Source: Prevotellamassilia timonensis
Lineage (GTDB): Bacteria > Bacteroidota > Bacteroidia > Bacteroidales > Bacteroidaceae
Direction: 5' to 3'
Assembly (NCBI RefSeq): GCF_900106785.1
Contig: NZ_LT629842.1
Coordinates: 163,203-227,202, forward strand
Length of the DNA: 64,000 nucleotides
Program-made: the position numbers and the translations under genes
In this document: in pieces, positions 50,414 through 59,600 of the stretch
Position numbering within the stretch: position 1 is the stretch's first letter
Layout of the letters: each line of letters starts with the position of its first letter
Notes under the pieces: model-generated
Seen by the model: the letters and a program-made list of their open reading frames with translations, nothing else
Database searches by the model: none
Told to the model about the DNA's origin: nothing

Positions 50414-51967
50414 TTATAATGGAATATTGCCGTGCTTCTTGGCCGGGCGAGTTTCGCGTTTGTTTTCAAGCTGTGCGAGTGCGCGGCAGATGCGGAAACG
50501 TGTGTTACGCGGTTCGATCACATCGTCCACGTAGCCATATTCGGCAGCCTTGTACGGGTTGGTAAAGAGGTCGTTGTACTCCTTCTCCTTCTCGGCAAGG
50601 AAAGCCTTGGGGTCCTCTTTCGTCTTAGCCTCTTTGCCATCGAGAATGGCCACGGCACCCGAAGCACCCATTACGGCAATCTCGGCAGAAGGCCAAGCAT
50701 AGTTCAAGTCGGCCTTGAGCTGCTTACAACCCATCACAATGTGTGAACCACCATAGCTCTTGCGCAGAGTCACAGTCACTTTGGGCACAGTAGCTTCGCC
50801 ATAAGCGTAGAGCAGTTTGGCACCATGGTCAATCACCGCGTTGTACTCCTGGCCCGTACCCGGCAAGAAGCCCGGCACGTCAACCAACGACACGATAGGA
50901 ATGTTGAAGCAGTCGCAGAAACGTACAAAGCGTGCAGCCTTGCGCGATGCGTTGCAGTCGAGCACACCGGCATAAACGCTGGGTTGGTTAGCCACCACAC
51001 CCACGCTCTGGCCATTGAAACGGGCAAAACCGATAATGATGTTGCGTGCAAAGTTGCGGTGCACCTCCATAAATTCGCCATTGTCCACCACAGCACCAAT
51101 AACCTTGTACATGTCGTAAGCCATGTTGGGGTTGTCGGGTATGATTTCGTTCAGCAAGTCCTCTTTGCGGTCGATGGGGTCGGTGCATTCAATGCGTGGT
51201 GCACGCTCCATGTTGTTTTGCGGAATGAATGAGAGCAATTTGCGGATAATGCCGGCAAACTCCTCCTCTGTTTTGGCAGTAAAGTGGCACACACCGCTCT
51301 TGGTAGAGTGAACGGCAGCACCGCCAAGGTCCTCCTGGGTCACGTCCTCGCCAGTCACCGTCTTAACCACCTTGGGGCCGGTCAAGAACATGTAGCTGAT
51401 GCCTTCGAGCATAACCACAAAGTCGGTCAGTGCAGGTGAGTAAACGGCACCACCGGCGCAAGGGCCGCAGATACCCGAAATTTGGGGTACTACACCCGAA
51501 GCCTCGATGTTGCGCTGGAATATCTCGCCAAAGCCGGCCAAGGCGTTGATACCCTCCTGAATGCGGGCGCCACCCGAGTCGTTCAAACCGATGCAGGGTG
51601 CCCCCATCTTCATACTCTGGTCCATCACCTTGCATATTTTCTGAGCCATGGTTTCAGACAGAGAACCACCGTTAACGGTGAAATCCTGTGCAAACACATA
51701 TACCAAACGGCCATTGATGGTACCGCTGCCGGCTACCACACCGTCGCCCAAAAATTGTTTCTTCTCCATGCCGAAGTTGTGGCAACGGTGGAGCTTGAAC
51801 ATATCCATTTCTTCGAAAGAGCCCTTGTCGAGCAAGAGTTCGATGCGTTCGCGAGCCGTGGCCTTGCCTTTGGCATGTTGTTTTTCAATAGCCTTCTCGC
51901 CGCCACCGAGGCGGGCCTTTTGGCGAAGCTCAACGAGCTGTTTAATCTTTTTCAGTTGTTCACTCAT
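50414..51967 (-). CDS. Acyl-CoA carboxyltransferase (propionyl/methylmalonyl-CoA type)
   Basis: The 517-residue protein starts [20 protein letters not shown] and has the two crotonase-like halves of the biotin-dependent carboxyltransferase family. The first half has [20 protein letters not shown] and [20 protein letters not shown]. The second has [35 protein letters not shown] and [15 protein letters not shown]. It is the MmdA/PccB type. With the biotin carrier downstream it could be part of methylmalonyl-CoA decarboxylase (propionate formation) or propionyl-CoA carboxylase. No OadB sodium-pump gene follows in the window. Confidence 0.94.
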   Translation of the reverse strand: MSEQLKKIKQLVELRQKARLGGGEKAIEKQHAKGKATARERIELLLDKGSFEEMDMFKLHRCHNFGMEKKQFLGDGVVAGSGTINGRLVYVFAQDFTVNGGSLSETMAQKICKVMDQSMKMGAPCIGLNDSGGARIQEGINALAGFGEIFQRNIEASGVVPQISGICGPCAGGAVYSPALTDFVVMLEGISYMFLTGPKVVKTVTGEDVTQEDLGGAAVHSTKSGVCHFTAKTEEEFAGIIRKLLSFIPQNNMERAPRIECTDPIDRKEDLLNEIIPDNPNMAYDMYKVIGAVVDNGEFMEVHRNFARNIIIGFARFNGQSVGVVANQPSVYAGVLDCNASRKAARFVRFCDCFNIPIVSLVDVPGFLPGTGQEYNAVIDHGAKLLYAYGEATVPKVTVTLRKSYGGSHIVMGCKQLKADLNYAWPSAEIAVMGASGAVAILDGKEAKTKEDPKAFLAEKEKEYNDLFTNPYKAAEYGYVDDVIEPRNTRFRICRALAQLENKRETRPAKKHGNIPL

Positions 51968-52030
51968 AATGTTTGATGTGTGAAGGTACAGGCGCGTGCC
52001 TGCACATGATATTTTGCGCGTTGGCCGAAA

Positions 52031-52196
52031 GTTGAGTTAACCCATTATTCTGCCAACGGGTCTTCTTTTGGGTGCAAAGATACGGAAAACCTCGCACACT
52101 TATGCCAAAAGTGTGCGGCTATTTTGCTAAATATACCCGTTGGCAGAATTTCAGGTTAACGAGTTAACTTGTTTACTAATTCCGCCAACGCGTTAA
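52031..52196. repeat. P3 element split around the carboxyltransferase upstream region
   Basis: GAGTTAACCCATTATTCTGC with CAACGGG at the left is inverted at 52136 onward as CCCGTTGGCAGAATTTCAGG. CTTGTTTA units and AATTCCGCCAACGCG then follow. A candidate promoter sits in the loop. Confidence 0.75.
52075..52109 (-). promoter_or_regulatory. Possible promoter of the carboxyltransferase gene
   Basis: TATCTTTG (52075-52082) on the minus strand matches the -7 consensus. The nearest TTTG (52106-52109) is 23 bp away, somewhat long. It lies within the loop of a P3 element. Confidence 0.4.
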
Positions 52197-52360
52197 ATAT
52201 GGTTTGCTCTTGCATCAAAGTTTGCAGCAGTCTGCCAAGTGTTGTGGTACACTACGGGTGTTTGAGTGGCAGCATCGCCCTGCCGTGTGGTGTACGAGCA
52301 CACATTTCATTTTGTGCATTTCGGCTCGCGCGTGTACACGCATTTTATATTTCGTAAAAC

Positions 52361-53031
52361 TATCTGCATTCTGCACTTCTAGTCGTAATTGTATTGATAA
52401 TCAGTGTAATACGTAGTGTAGGCAACTCCCAAAATAACCTACACTACCATCTGCACTACCTACACGCATGAGGCCGTCCGTTCTGTTACGACAGACCGTA
52501 ATATCAGTCACGGCAGACAGAAAAATGTGTCGGATAAACTCAAAATCCGCTCCCCCTATACCGAAAAATCCCATTGGCACATGCCGTCAGGCCATGAGTG
52601 CAGACAATGACGAAACCGTGCAGACAAGTGTTGCACCCGTGCAGAGAAAAAAACAAATATAGCTGTATGGTGAAACGTATACATGCTAATGGTCTCAAGC
52701 ACCAAACGCTACCTCTAATGGGGGCGACGCGTCTCGCGTCGGGATTAAAGCAAGGACTTACAGACAGGCGTGTAATGAGTGCTGTCTGTGAGCCAGCAGT
52801 TAGTGTATGAAACATTGTATTTCCCCGCGGGACGAGGCTGCTGAAAAATGCCCGACGCGAGACGCGTCGCCCCCATTAGAGGTAGCGTTTGGTGTTCGAG
52901 TCCGTCGTATGTTCACGTTTTATCAAACGGCAATAAAAAACAAAAGTAGTGCAGATAGCTGTGAACGCTACCTACACTACTTTTTACTTTGATTATCAAC
53001 GCTATTACGCCCAAAAGTGCAGAGTGCAGAC
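52361..53031. repeat. E element, copy E3, interrupted by a P2 repeat
   Basis: The left end TATCTGCATTCTGCACTTCT and the right end CCAAAAGTGCAGAGTGCAGA with C (53011-53031) are inverted. Each has a TTGATAATC-type motif and a GTAGTGTAGG box inward. The interior has CAGTCACGGCAGACAGAAAA (about 52506-52525), the complement of the E1/E2 core, and GTGCAGACAA units. A P2 element occupies 52669-52925. Without it the unit would be about 415 bp, close to E2. Confidence 0.7.
52669..52925. repeat. P2 repeat inserted in E3
   Basis: GGTGAAACGTATACATGC and TATGTTCACGTTTTATC form outer inverted arms. The core GGGGGCGACGCGTCTCGCGT and its inverse flank a spacer with an added ~70-bp segment and the GGACGAGGCTGCTGAAAAAT variant. 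Confidence 0.8.
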
Positions 53032-53093
53032 AAAATGCTGCAAAAGTCTGTATGGGGAGTGCACAAGCGGTTTTTAGGTCAATGCGTGCACAC

Positions 53094-56000
53094 TCATTTC
53101 AGAACCTTGACCACCTTGCCTTGTTGCGTGCGTATAATGTTCACACCATGTTGCAGCTGCGTGATGCGTTGGCCCGATGGTGTGTAGATGGTGCCCCCCA
53201 GGGTGCTCATGTCAGGGGCATTATCTGTTTCGGTATTGTTAATTCCTACGGCGGGGTAGGTTACGTCCACGTCGCTGCCGTCAATGCCCTTGATGGTGCA
53301 AAGGCTCCATATTGGGTGGTTGGCGTATGCCTGTGCGTATTCGGGGTACACGCATAGTATGGTGCCACGGTTGGGTTTGAGCCCATCAAAGCAGTCGGGA
53401 CTTGCACCAACCATTGTCATGTTGTCTTGTCCGTCGTACCAAGGCATGTGGGCATAAATTGTGTCGAGCTGGCAACCCTGGAATGTGTTGTAGAAGATAG
53501 TGCCCATTGTTGATGGCAGACTGACTGTGCGTAAGTCACCGTCCACGAAAAGCATTTGGCCAAGCATGGTGGTGTGTTCGGGGAAGGTAATGGATTTCAA
53601 TTTATTACACCCCACAAAGGCCCAGCGCATCACTACCAAATTGGTGTTGCCATCGCGTGGCTCGAATATTACGCTATCAAGATTTTCGCAATCTTGTGCA
53701 AAGCATTCGGGCATGCGCAGCACGTTCTTGCCAATAATGATTTTGCGCAATTCGTCTTGTGACGAGAATGGGCCCAAGATAGACGCATGGGCGTTGGCAG
53801 CCTCGTACTTGGCATTGTGAGCGCGGTAATCGAGTGTGCGCATCTCGCCTGAATTTCCTTCAAAGGTACCCTTATAGGCACTTGACCCAATGCGTGTTAC
53901 AAATTCAGGTATTGTGACATGTTGCAAATTAGGGCAACCGCTGAAGGCAAAGTCTCCTATTTCGAGTGGTGTGTCATCAGTACGTGGCGTGAAATCGATA
54001 TCAGACAGTTTGTTCATGCCGCAGAACAGCCGGGTAGGTAGTTTCTCAACCTTCGGGCCGATGGTTACGTGTTCTATCGTTTTATCGCCATCGGTATACA
54101 TGTCGCCATTTCGTGCGTTCCATACGATGTGTTTCAGCGAGTCATTGCGCATCCAGCCCACATAGCGCACATTTTCGGGTATGGTTATTTCGTTGAATAA
54201 GCAGTTTCCAAACACGCTTGTGCCAATGGAGTCGGTGCGCAGGGGAAAGGTGAAGTTTTTTGCCAAGGCTTTAGAACTTTCGAATGCGCGGTCGCCAATG
54301 GTAAGCGGTAGCTTGCTCTCTTCAAAATCAAATTTTGAGAGTTGTGGACAACCGCTGAAGATTTCTTCAGGTAGGCGCCTTACGTCAGCTCCTACGTTAA
54401 CGCTTTGTAGTGAATTACAGTTGTGGAAAAGATGGATTGCAGGCGTGTTGGTTACATTGTAGTCAACATGCTGGAGGTAATAGCAGCCTTTGAATGCGGA
54501 TTGGCCCACAAAAGCATCTTTGCAAGGCACTGATATAGTGTCTGCATAGCAGCTTTCAAATGCATACTCGCCTATATATTTAAGGTTAGCAGGTAAGTCG
54601 ACTTTGTTGCGCGTTTGGCAAAAAGCAAACGCTTCATTACCGATGCTGTCCACATATTCAGGTAGCTGTATGTTGATGATATTAGTGCCGTAAAAAGCAG
54701 ATTGTCCGATGGTGAGTGGCAGACTGTCGGGACGTTCCTTGAAGTTCAGTGTCTGCAATTTTTTCGCCATCTGGCAAATTTTGTTAGGAACACGTCGTAC
54801 GTTAGGTCCAATATTAAATGTTACGGGCGCGAACCGTGGACTTGTTTCGTCGGGCAGATTGTGAGCCAAATAATTCACAGTGCGCAATTTGGGGCAGTCA
54901 AAAAACGACATTCCGTCGCCAGTGTTATAATATTCACCTTCCCATTTGTCTTCCAACGTGTCAACATATTCGCATTCAATGTCGGGAATGGTGATGCTTC
55001 TTAATTCATCACTATTCAAGCCGTAGCATTTCTTTAGTGTTGAAGGTATGGTTACTCTTTCAATTTTTGTACCATTAAATGCGAGGCCGTCAATAACCTC
55101 CAACCCTTCGGGCAGATTGACTGCTGTAATGTTTGTGCCGAAAAAAGCTCTGAGGCCGATACGGCGCAGCGACTGCGGCAGTACAACTTCGCGTTTGGCG
55201 GTATAGCTTAGGGCAAAATCGTCATTAATCTCGGTTGTACCCTCTTTTATGATAAGCGGATTGGGCGCATTCACGTTCAAGTCGGCTGCAATGGCGCGGT
55301 TGCCCATATAGGCTACGCCGCCGTTGGCCTTGAATTGCGCTTGAATCCACGGCGTGTCGGCAAAGCTGGTGCTACATACTTTGTCAACGCAGGAAAAGTC
55401 GGGCAGTTCGGTCAGTGCCGTGCCTCTAAAGGCTTCTTTGCCTACAAAGCGCAAGTTGCTTGAGAACTTTACATTCTTCAAATTCTCGCAGGTAGAAAAT
55501 GCGTAAGCAGGTATGCTGTCGATGGCCGAAAGGTCTGCTTCAAAAATTTGCGTATTGACAAAGGCTGCCGAACCAAGCTTTTTAAGCAAACTAAAGTCCA
55601 AACGTTGAAGCCCGCTATTGCTGAAAGCGTGTTCCTCTACACATACAGGTTTTAACCCGTCGATATGTGTCAGCGATTTGCAGTCATCAAAGGCATATTG
55701 TTTTACTTCTTTGATGTTTGGAGAGCATGTAACAACCGAAAGTAATTCACAGTCAGATGCCATTTGGTAGCCCAAACTCTTTTGGTTGGCGGGCAAATAG
55801 AGCTTTTGAAGCGTGCTGCGTTGCACCTTGAATGCGCCGCTAAGATTCATGTCAAAGCAATCGTAGTAGCGGCACGAATATGCGAACATGTTACTGCTCA
55901 CTTCTCGTACAAATTTGACGGTGTCTTGTGGCGAAAGGTAGTAGTCCACGCTGATGGCACTTTCGCCTCCACTGCCTCCATGTGCATAGCGTCCCCCATC

Positions 56001-56315
56001 AGGTGTCAGAATAGCATCAGAAAGGTCAATGGTCTGTAGATCCGAAAATTCAGGGTCTGCCTGGCTGAACATGCTGATGTCGACAGAGTTGATGGGGCCT
56101 TGCAATCTAAGGCGTTTGATGCTTGATATTTTTACGTTAGAGGCATCAAGCACATCGGGCAAGGTGCCTGCTTGGGTGAGTTTAACAGCTAATGAGTCGC
56201 CTTGTACAAAGACACCATTGTTGTCGTAGTCGTTGTTGGTGGCGGCAGTGGCTCTATATGCCGAAAAAGTGCAGATAGCCAGCGCAGCCAGAATGTGTGG
56301 TAAGGGTAATCGCAT
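53094..56315 (-). CDS. BspA-like leucine-rich repeat surface protein
   Basis: From the ATG at 56313-56315 the product has 1073 residues with a Sec signal (MRLPLPHILAALAICTFSAY). Nearly the whole length is LRR_5/BspA-type repeats of about 23 residues, with the recurring pattern LxxVxFxxxLxxIGxxAFxxC. Examples are CENLKNVKFSSNLRFVGKEA and CPNLQHVTIPEFVTRIGSSA. The C-terminal ~40 residues (GGTIYTPSGQRITQLQHGVN, then IIRTQQGKVVKVLK) look like a T9SS type A-like sorting tail. Such proteins are surface adhesins in oral and gut Bacteroidales. An in-frame ATG at 56402 would precede the signal peptide and is rejected. Confidence 0.9.
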   Translation of the reverse strand: MRLPLPHILAALAICTFSAYRATAATNNDYDNNGVFVQGDSLAVKLTQAGTLPDVLDASNVKISSIKRLRLQGPINSVDISMFSQADPEFSDLQTIDLSDAILTPDGGRYAHGGSGGESAISVDYYLSPQDTVKFVREVSSNMFAYSCRYYDCFDMNLSGAFKVQRSTLQKLYLPANQKSLGYQMASDCELLSVVTCSPNIKEVKQYAFDDCKSLTHIDGLKPVCVEEHAFSNSGLQRLDFSLLKKLGSAAFVNTQIFEADLSAIDSIPAYAFSTCENLKNVKFSSNLRFVGKEAFRGTALTELPDFSCVDKVCSTSFADTPWIQAQFKANGGVAYMGNRAIAADLNVNAPNPLIIKEGTTEINDDFALSYTAKREVVLPQSLRRIGLRAFFGTNITAVNLPEGLEVIDGLAFNGTKIERVTIPSTLKKCYGLNSDELRSITIPDIECEYVDTLEDKWEGEYYNTGDGMSFFDCPKLRTVNYLAHNLPDETSPRFAPVTFNIGPNVRRVPNKICQMAKKLQTLNFKERPDSLPLTIGQSAFYGTNIINIQLPEYVDSIGNEAFAFCQTRNKVDLPANLKYIGEYAFESCYADTISVPCKDAFVGQSAFKGCYYLQHVDYNVTNTPAIHLFHNCNSLQSVNVGADVRRLPEEIFSGCPQLSKFDFEESKLPLTIGDRAFESSKALAKNFTFPLRTDSIGTSVFGNCLFNEITIPENVRYVGWMRNDSLKHIVWNARNGDMYTDGDKTIEHVTIGPKVEKLPTRLFCGMNKLSDIDFTPRTDDTPLEIGDFAFSGCPNLQHVTIPEFVTRIGSSAYKGTFEGNSGEMRTLDYRAHNAKYEAANAHASILGPFSSQDELRKIIIGKNVLRMPECFAQDCENLDSVIFEPRDGNTNLVVMRWAFVGCNKLKSITFPEHTTMLGQMLFVDGDLRTVSLPSTMGTIFYNTFQGCQLDTIYAHMPWYDGQDNMTMVGASPDCFDGLKPNRGTILCVYPEYAQAYANHPIWSLCTIKGIDGSDVDVTYPAVGINNTETDNAPDMSTLGGTIYTPSGQRITQLQHGVNIIRTQQGKVVKVLK

Positions 56316-56655
56316 AGTGGTGTTAGGTGTTAATTGGTTAACTTTTGATTTTGTAACAGATGTATATGCAAAAATATGGCATTGTGTAGTGGTATGCCTC
56401 ATTATAAATAATGATATTTCGGCACAGCTTATGGCAAATTATAGAAATATATGGTGTTTTGCTGCTTTCCTGCTCCAGACTTTAGACATAAAAGTGAGTT
56501 TTTTAACGACAGCGGAAAGGAGTATTGTGCATGGATTATTTATATTTGCATAGGTTGAGGCTCGGCATAATGCACAAGCAAGTTTGCTTGTTACCCCATT
56601 AACTCCCAAAATCAACCAACGGTATAACATAGAATAATTGACAACAACACACCTT
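56316..56655. promoter_or_regulatory. Divergent regulatory region of the LRR and macroglobulin genes
   Basis: This 340-bp AT-rich gap carries TATTTTTG on the minus strand (56369-56376) and TATATTTG on the plus strand (56541-56548), both matching the -7 consensus. Neither has a clear -33 partner at the right distance. A small hairpin AGCAAGTTTGCTT lies near 56580. No palindromic repeat of the families above is present. Confidence 0.45.
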
Positions 56656-59600
56656 ATGAACAAGATGACAACACTAATAGCCGCCTTCGGCATAAGCATG
56701 GGCGCCCCGGCACAGAGTTATGACAAACTGTGGCAGGAGGCCAAGGCACACGTTGACAACGACCTGCCCAAATCGGCCGTTGAGGTGGTGAACAAAATAC
56801 AGCAAAAGGCTGTGGCCGAGGGCAACGACGCGCAGCTGCTGCGCGTGATGCTCACGCAGCGTATGCTCGGTGCCGAATTGTCGGCCGACAGTGTGGCACC
56901 CTGGTTGCAGCGCATGGAGGCTGCACTGGCTGCCGAAACAAAGCCCGCCATGCAAGCCCTGTGGCATGTGGCGCTGGCCAAATGCTATGAAGGAACCAAC
57001 TATGGGCAAGTGCTTGTGATTGACGGGAATACCTTAGCGTATGATGCCCTGCAACAGCGGGCCAAGGCACACTATGAGGCCTCGTTGACCAACCCCGACG
57101 CACTGGCCGATGCGCGGGTGGATAACTATTTGCCCTTGTTTACTAAACATGAGGGCAGCGCTTGCTACCACAACGACTTGTTGCACGTGGTGTTAAACGA
57201 CTATTGTGAGAGCGGCGTGACAAAACAAGGCGACAAACAGGCGTGGACTGAGAAAGTAGCCGCCTTCTACAAGGCACGCCATGCCAACGATGCCGCCCTG
57301 TTGCTGTCGCTGCGTGCACTGGAACAGCGTTACGAAAATGCCAGCGTGAAGGGTAGCATAGAGCACAACGCATACTATAAAGCTTTGTGCCAGCTGACAG
57401 ACGAATATGCTGGCGCGGGCAGTTGTGTCAAGATTTATGAAGCCATGGTGGCCCTGCAAGCGAACTATGTGCAGGACGACGGACCGTATGCCGCACACAA
57501 CGACAGTGTGCTGGTGGCGCAGGCCGAAAAAGGTATCAGCCTCAGCAAGAAAGGCCTTGCAGCCAACGAATTGCGCAATTTTGTGGCGCGTATGACCACC
57601 CCGGCCGTGAGTGCCGATGGATTGCAGCGCGTGTGCTACCCCGGCAGCCAGTTGACGCTCGCTTTCACAACGCGGCATTTGCGTGAGGTTGAACTGCGGG
57701 TGACACGTTTGCCAAAATCGGCTGCCGAACTGCATGCTGCCGATAACGATGCGCTGAAGGCTTTGGCTAAAAAGGCCGGCAGTGGCGCTTGCACCATAAC
57801 GCGGCTGCAGCTGACCGGGCAAACCGCCCCCTATGCCTGGCGCACCGACAGCGTGAGGTTTGAAGTGCCCAATGTGCCGGGCGTTTATTATGTAGAGCTT
57901 GTGGGCGATGGCAAGGTGCTTGAGGGTAGCACCATGGCGGTGAGCAGTTTGAGCGCCGTGCGCTTTGCCACACCCGGGGGCAAAACCCGCATCACCATGG
58001 TAGACAGCCAAACGGGGCGCCCCGTGACGGGGGTGCAGCTGACCGCCTACCGCTACGACAACCGCAGCCACAAGTTGCGGCAGATAAGAACGTATGACAC
58101 CGATGCCGAAGGCAATGTCAGTTTGCAAACCGACGTCAACCGCTATGATGCTACGCTTTATGCCGCCACCACAGCCACCGATGCCGCATCGCCGTTGTTC
58201 AACATTAACGACATACGCTATTATGACACCCAGCGGCAGTGGGCCGAAACGCGTGTGCAGCTATATACCGACCGCGTCATTTACCGACCGGGCCAAAAGG
58301 TGGCTTTTTCGGCAGTGGCTTTTACCCGTGAGGGCGATGTGCACCGGGTGCGGCCCGCCTTGCAACTGAAAGCCACATTGCGTAATGCCAACGGCAAGGT
58401 GGTGGACACCCTGTTGGTGCAGACCGATGCCTTTGGCACAGCGAGTGGCGAGTTCAACCTGCCGCAAGCCTGTCTGCCAGGACGCTTCAGCATAAGCGTG
58501 GACAATCGCAGTGTGTCGGGGCGCAACTATTTCAGAGTGGAGGCGTATAAACGTCCAACTTTTACGGCCACCACGCAGCCAGTCAAGACAGCCTATGCCT
58601 TAGGCGACAGTGTGACGGTGGAGGGCGAGGCCAAAACCTACAGCGGGGTGGCAGTGGCCGATGCCCGGGTGCAGTACACAGTGCGCCGCACAGCATGGTT
58701 CTTTTACAACGATGACGAGATGGCGCCGCAAAGCGGTGAGACCACTACCGATGCCGAGGGACGCTTCAAATTGCCCGTGTTGCTCGAAAGCCCTGAAAAT
58801 GAAGCCAATGCCGCCTTGCCGCGTTACAACCGCTATGCTTATGTGGTGGACTACACCGTGACAGCCCCCAATGGCGAGACTGCACAAGGTTCGGCCACGC
58901 TGAGTGTGGCCACATGCAAGGCATGGCTCGAGGTGAGTGCGCCGCAAACCATTTATCGCCGCCAGGGTGCTGCGCTGCCCACATTCGGCATACGCCAGCT
59001 TAATGCGCAAGGTGAGAATATGGCTGCAAAGGGTACATTTGTGCTGCGCAGGGGTGGGGCAGAGGTGGCCCGCGGTGTGTTCGACACCAGCGAACCGCTT
59101 GCCATCAGCCAACTGGCACAGTTGCCTTCGGCACAGTACACGCTGAGTGTGCAAACTGCTGAGGCTGCAGCCGACACGGTGAGCTTTACCCTGTTGCGCG
59201 ACACCGACACCACCCCCGTGGTGGCCAACCAGCCCTTCTTCTTTTACAAAGAAACGGCCAACGATGGCGCGGCGGCACGCATGGTGGTAGGGTCCACCGA
59301 AAAGGACGCTTGCTTGTTTTACGATGTGGTGGCAGGCAACCGGGTGGTGGAGAGTCGCCGCATCATGCTCAACAACGAACTGCTGCACCTGACCTTCGAC
59401 TATAAAGAGGCGTATGGCGATGGTGCCGTATTGTGTTTGGCCATGGTGCGCCACGGACAACTCTATGAGGAAAGTGTCAGTGTGGAAAAACCTAAACCCG
59501 ACAAGCGCTTGCTGCTGCATTGGACCTCGTTCCGTTCGCGTTTGACACCCGGACAGCAAGAGGAGTGGCGCGTGCAAATAACCCGTCCCGACGGCACACC

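Noticed and set aside
56316..56402. N-terminal extension of the LRR protein from 56402
   Set aside because: It would place 29 polar residues before a well-formed signal peptide and crosses a TAnnTTTG element.
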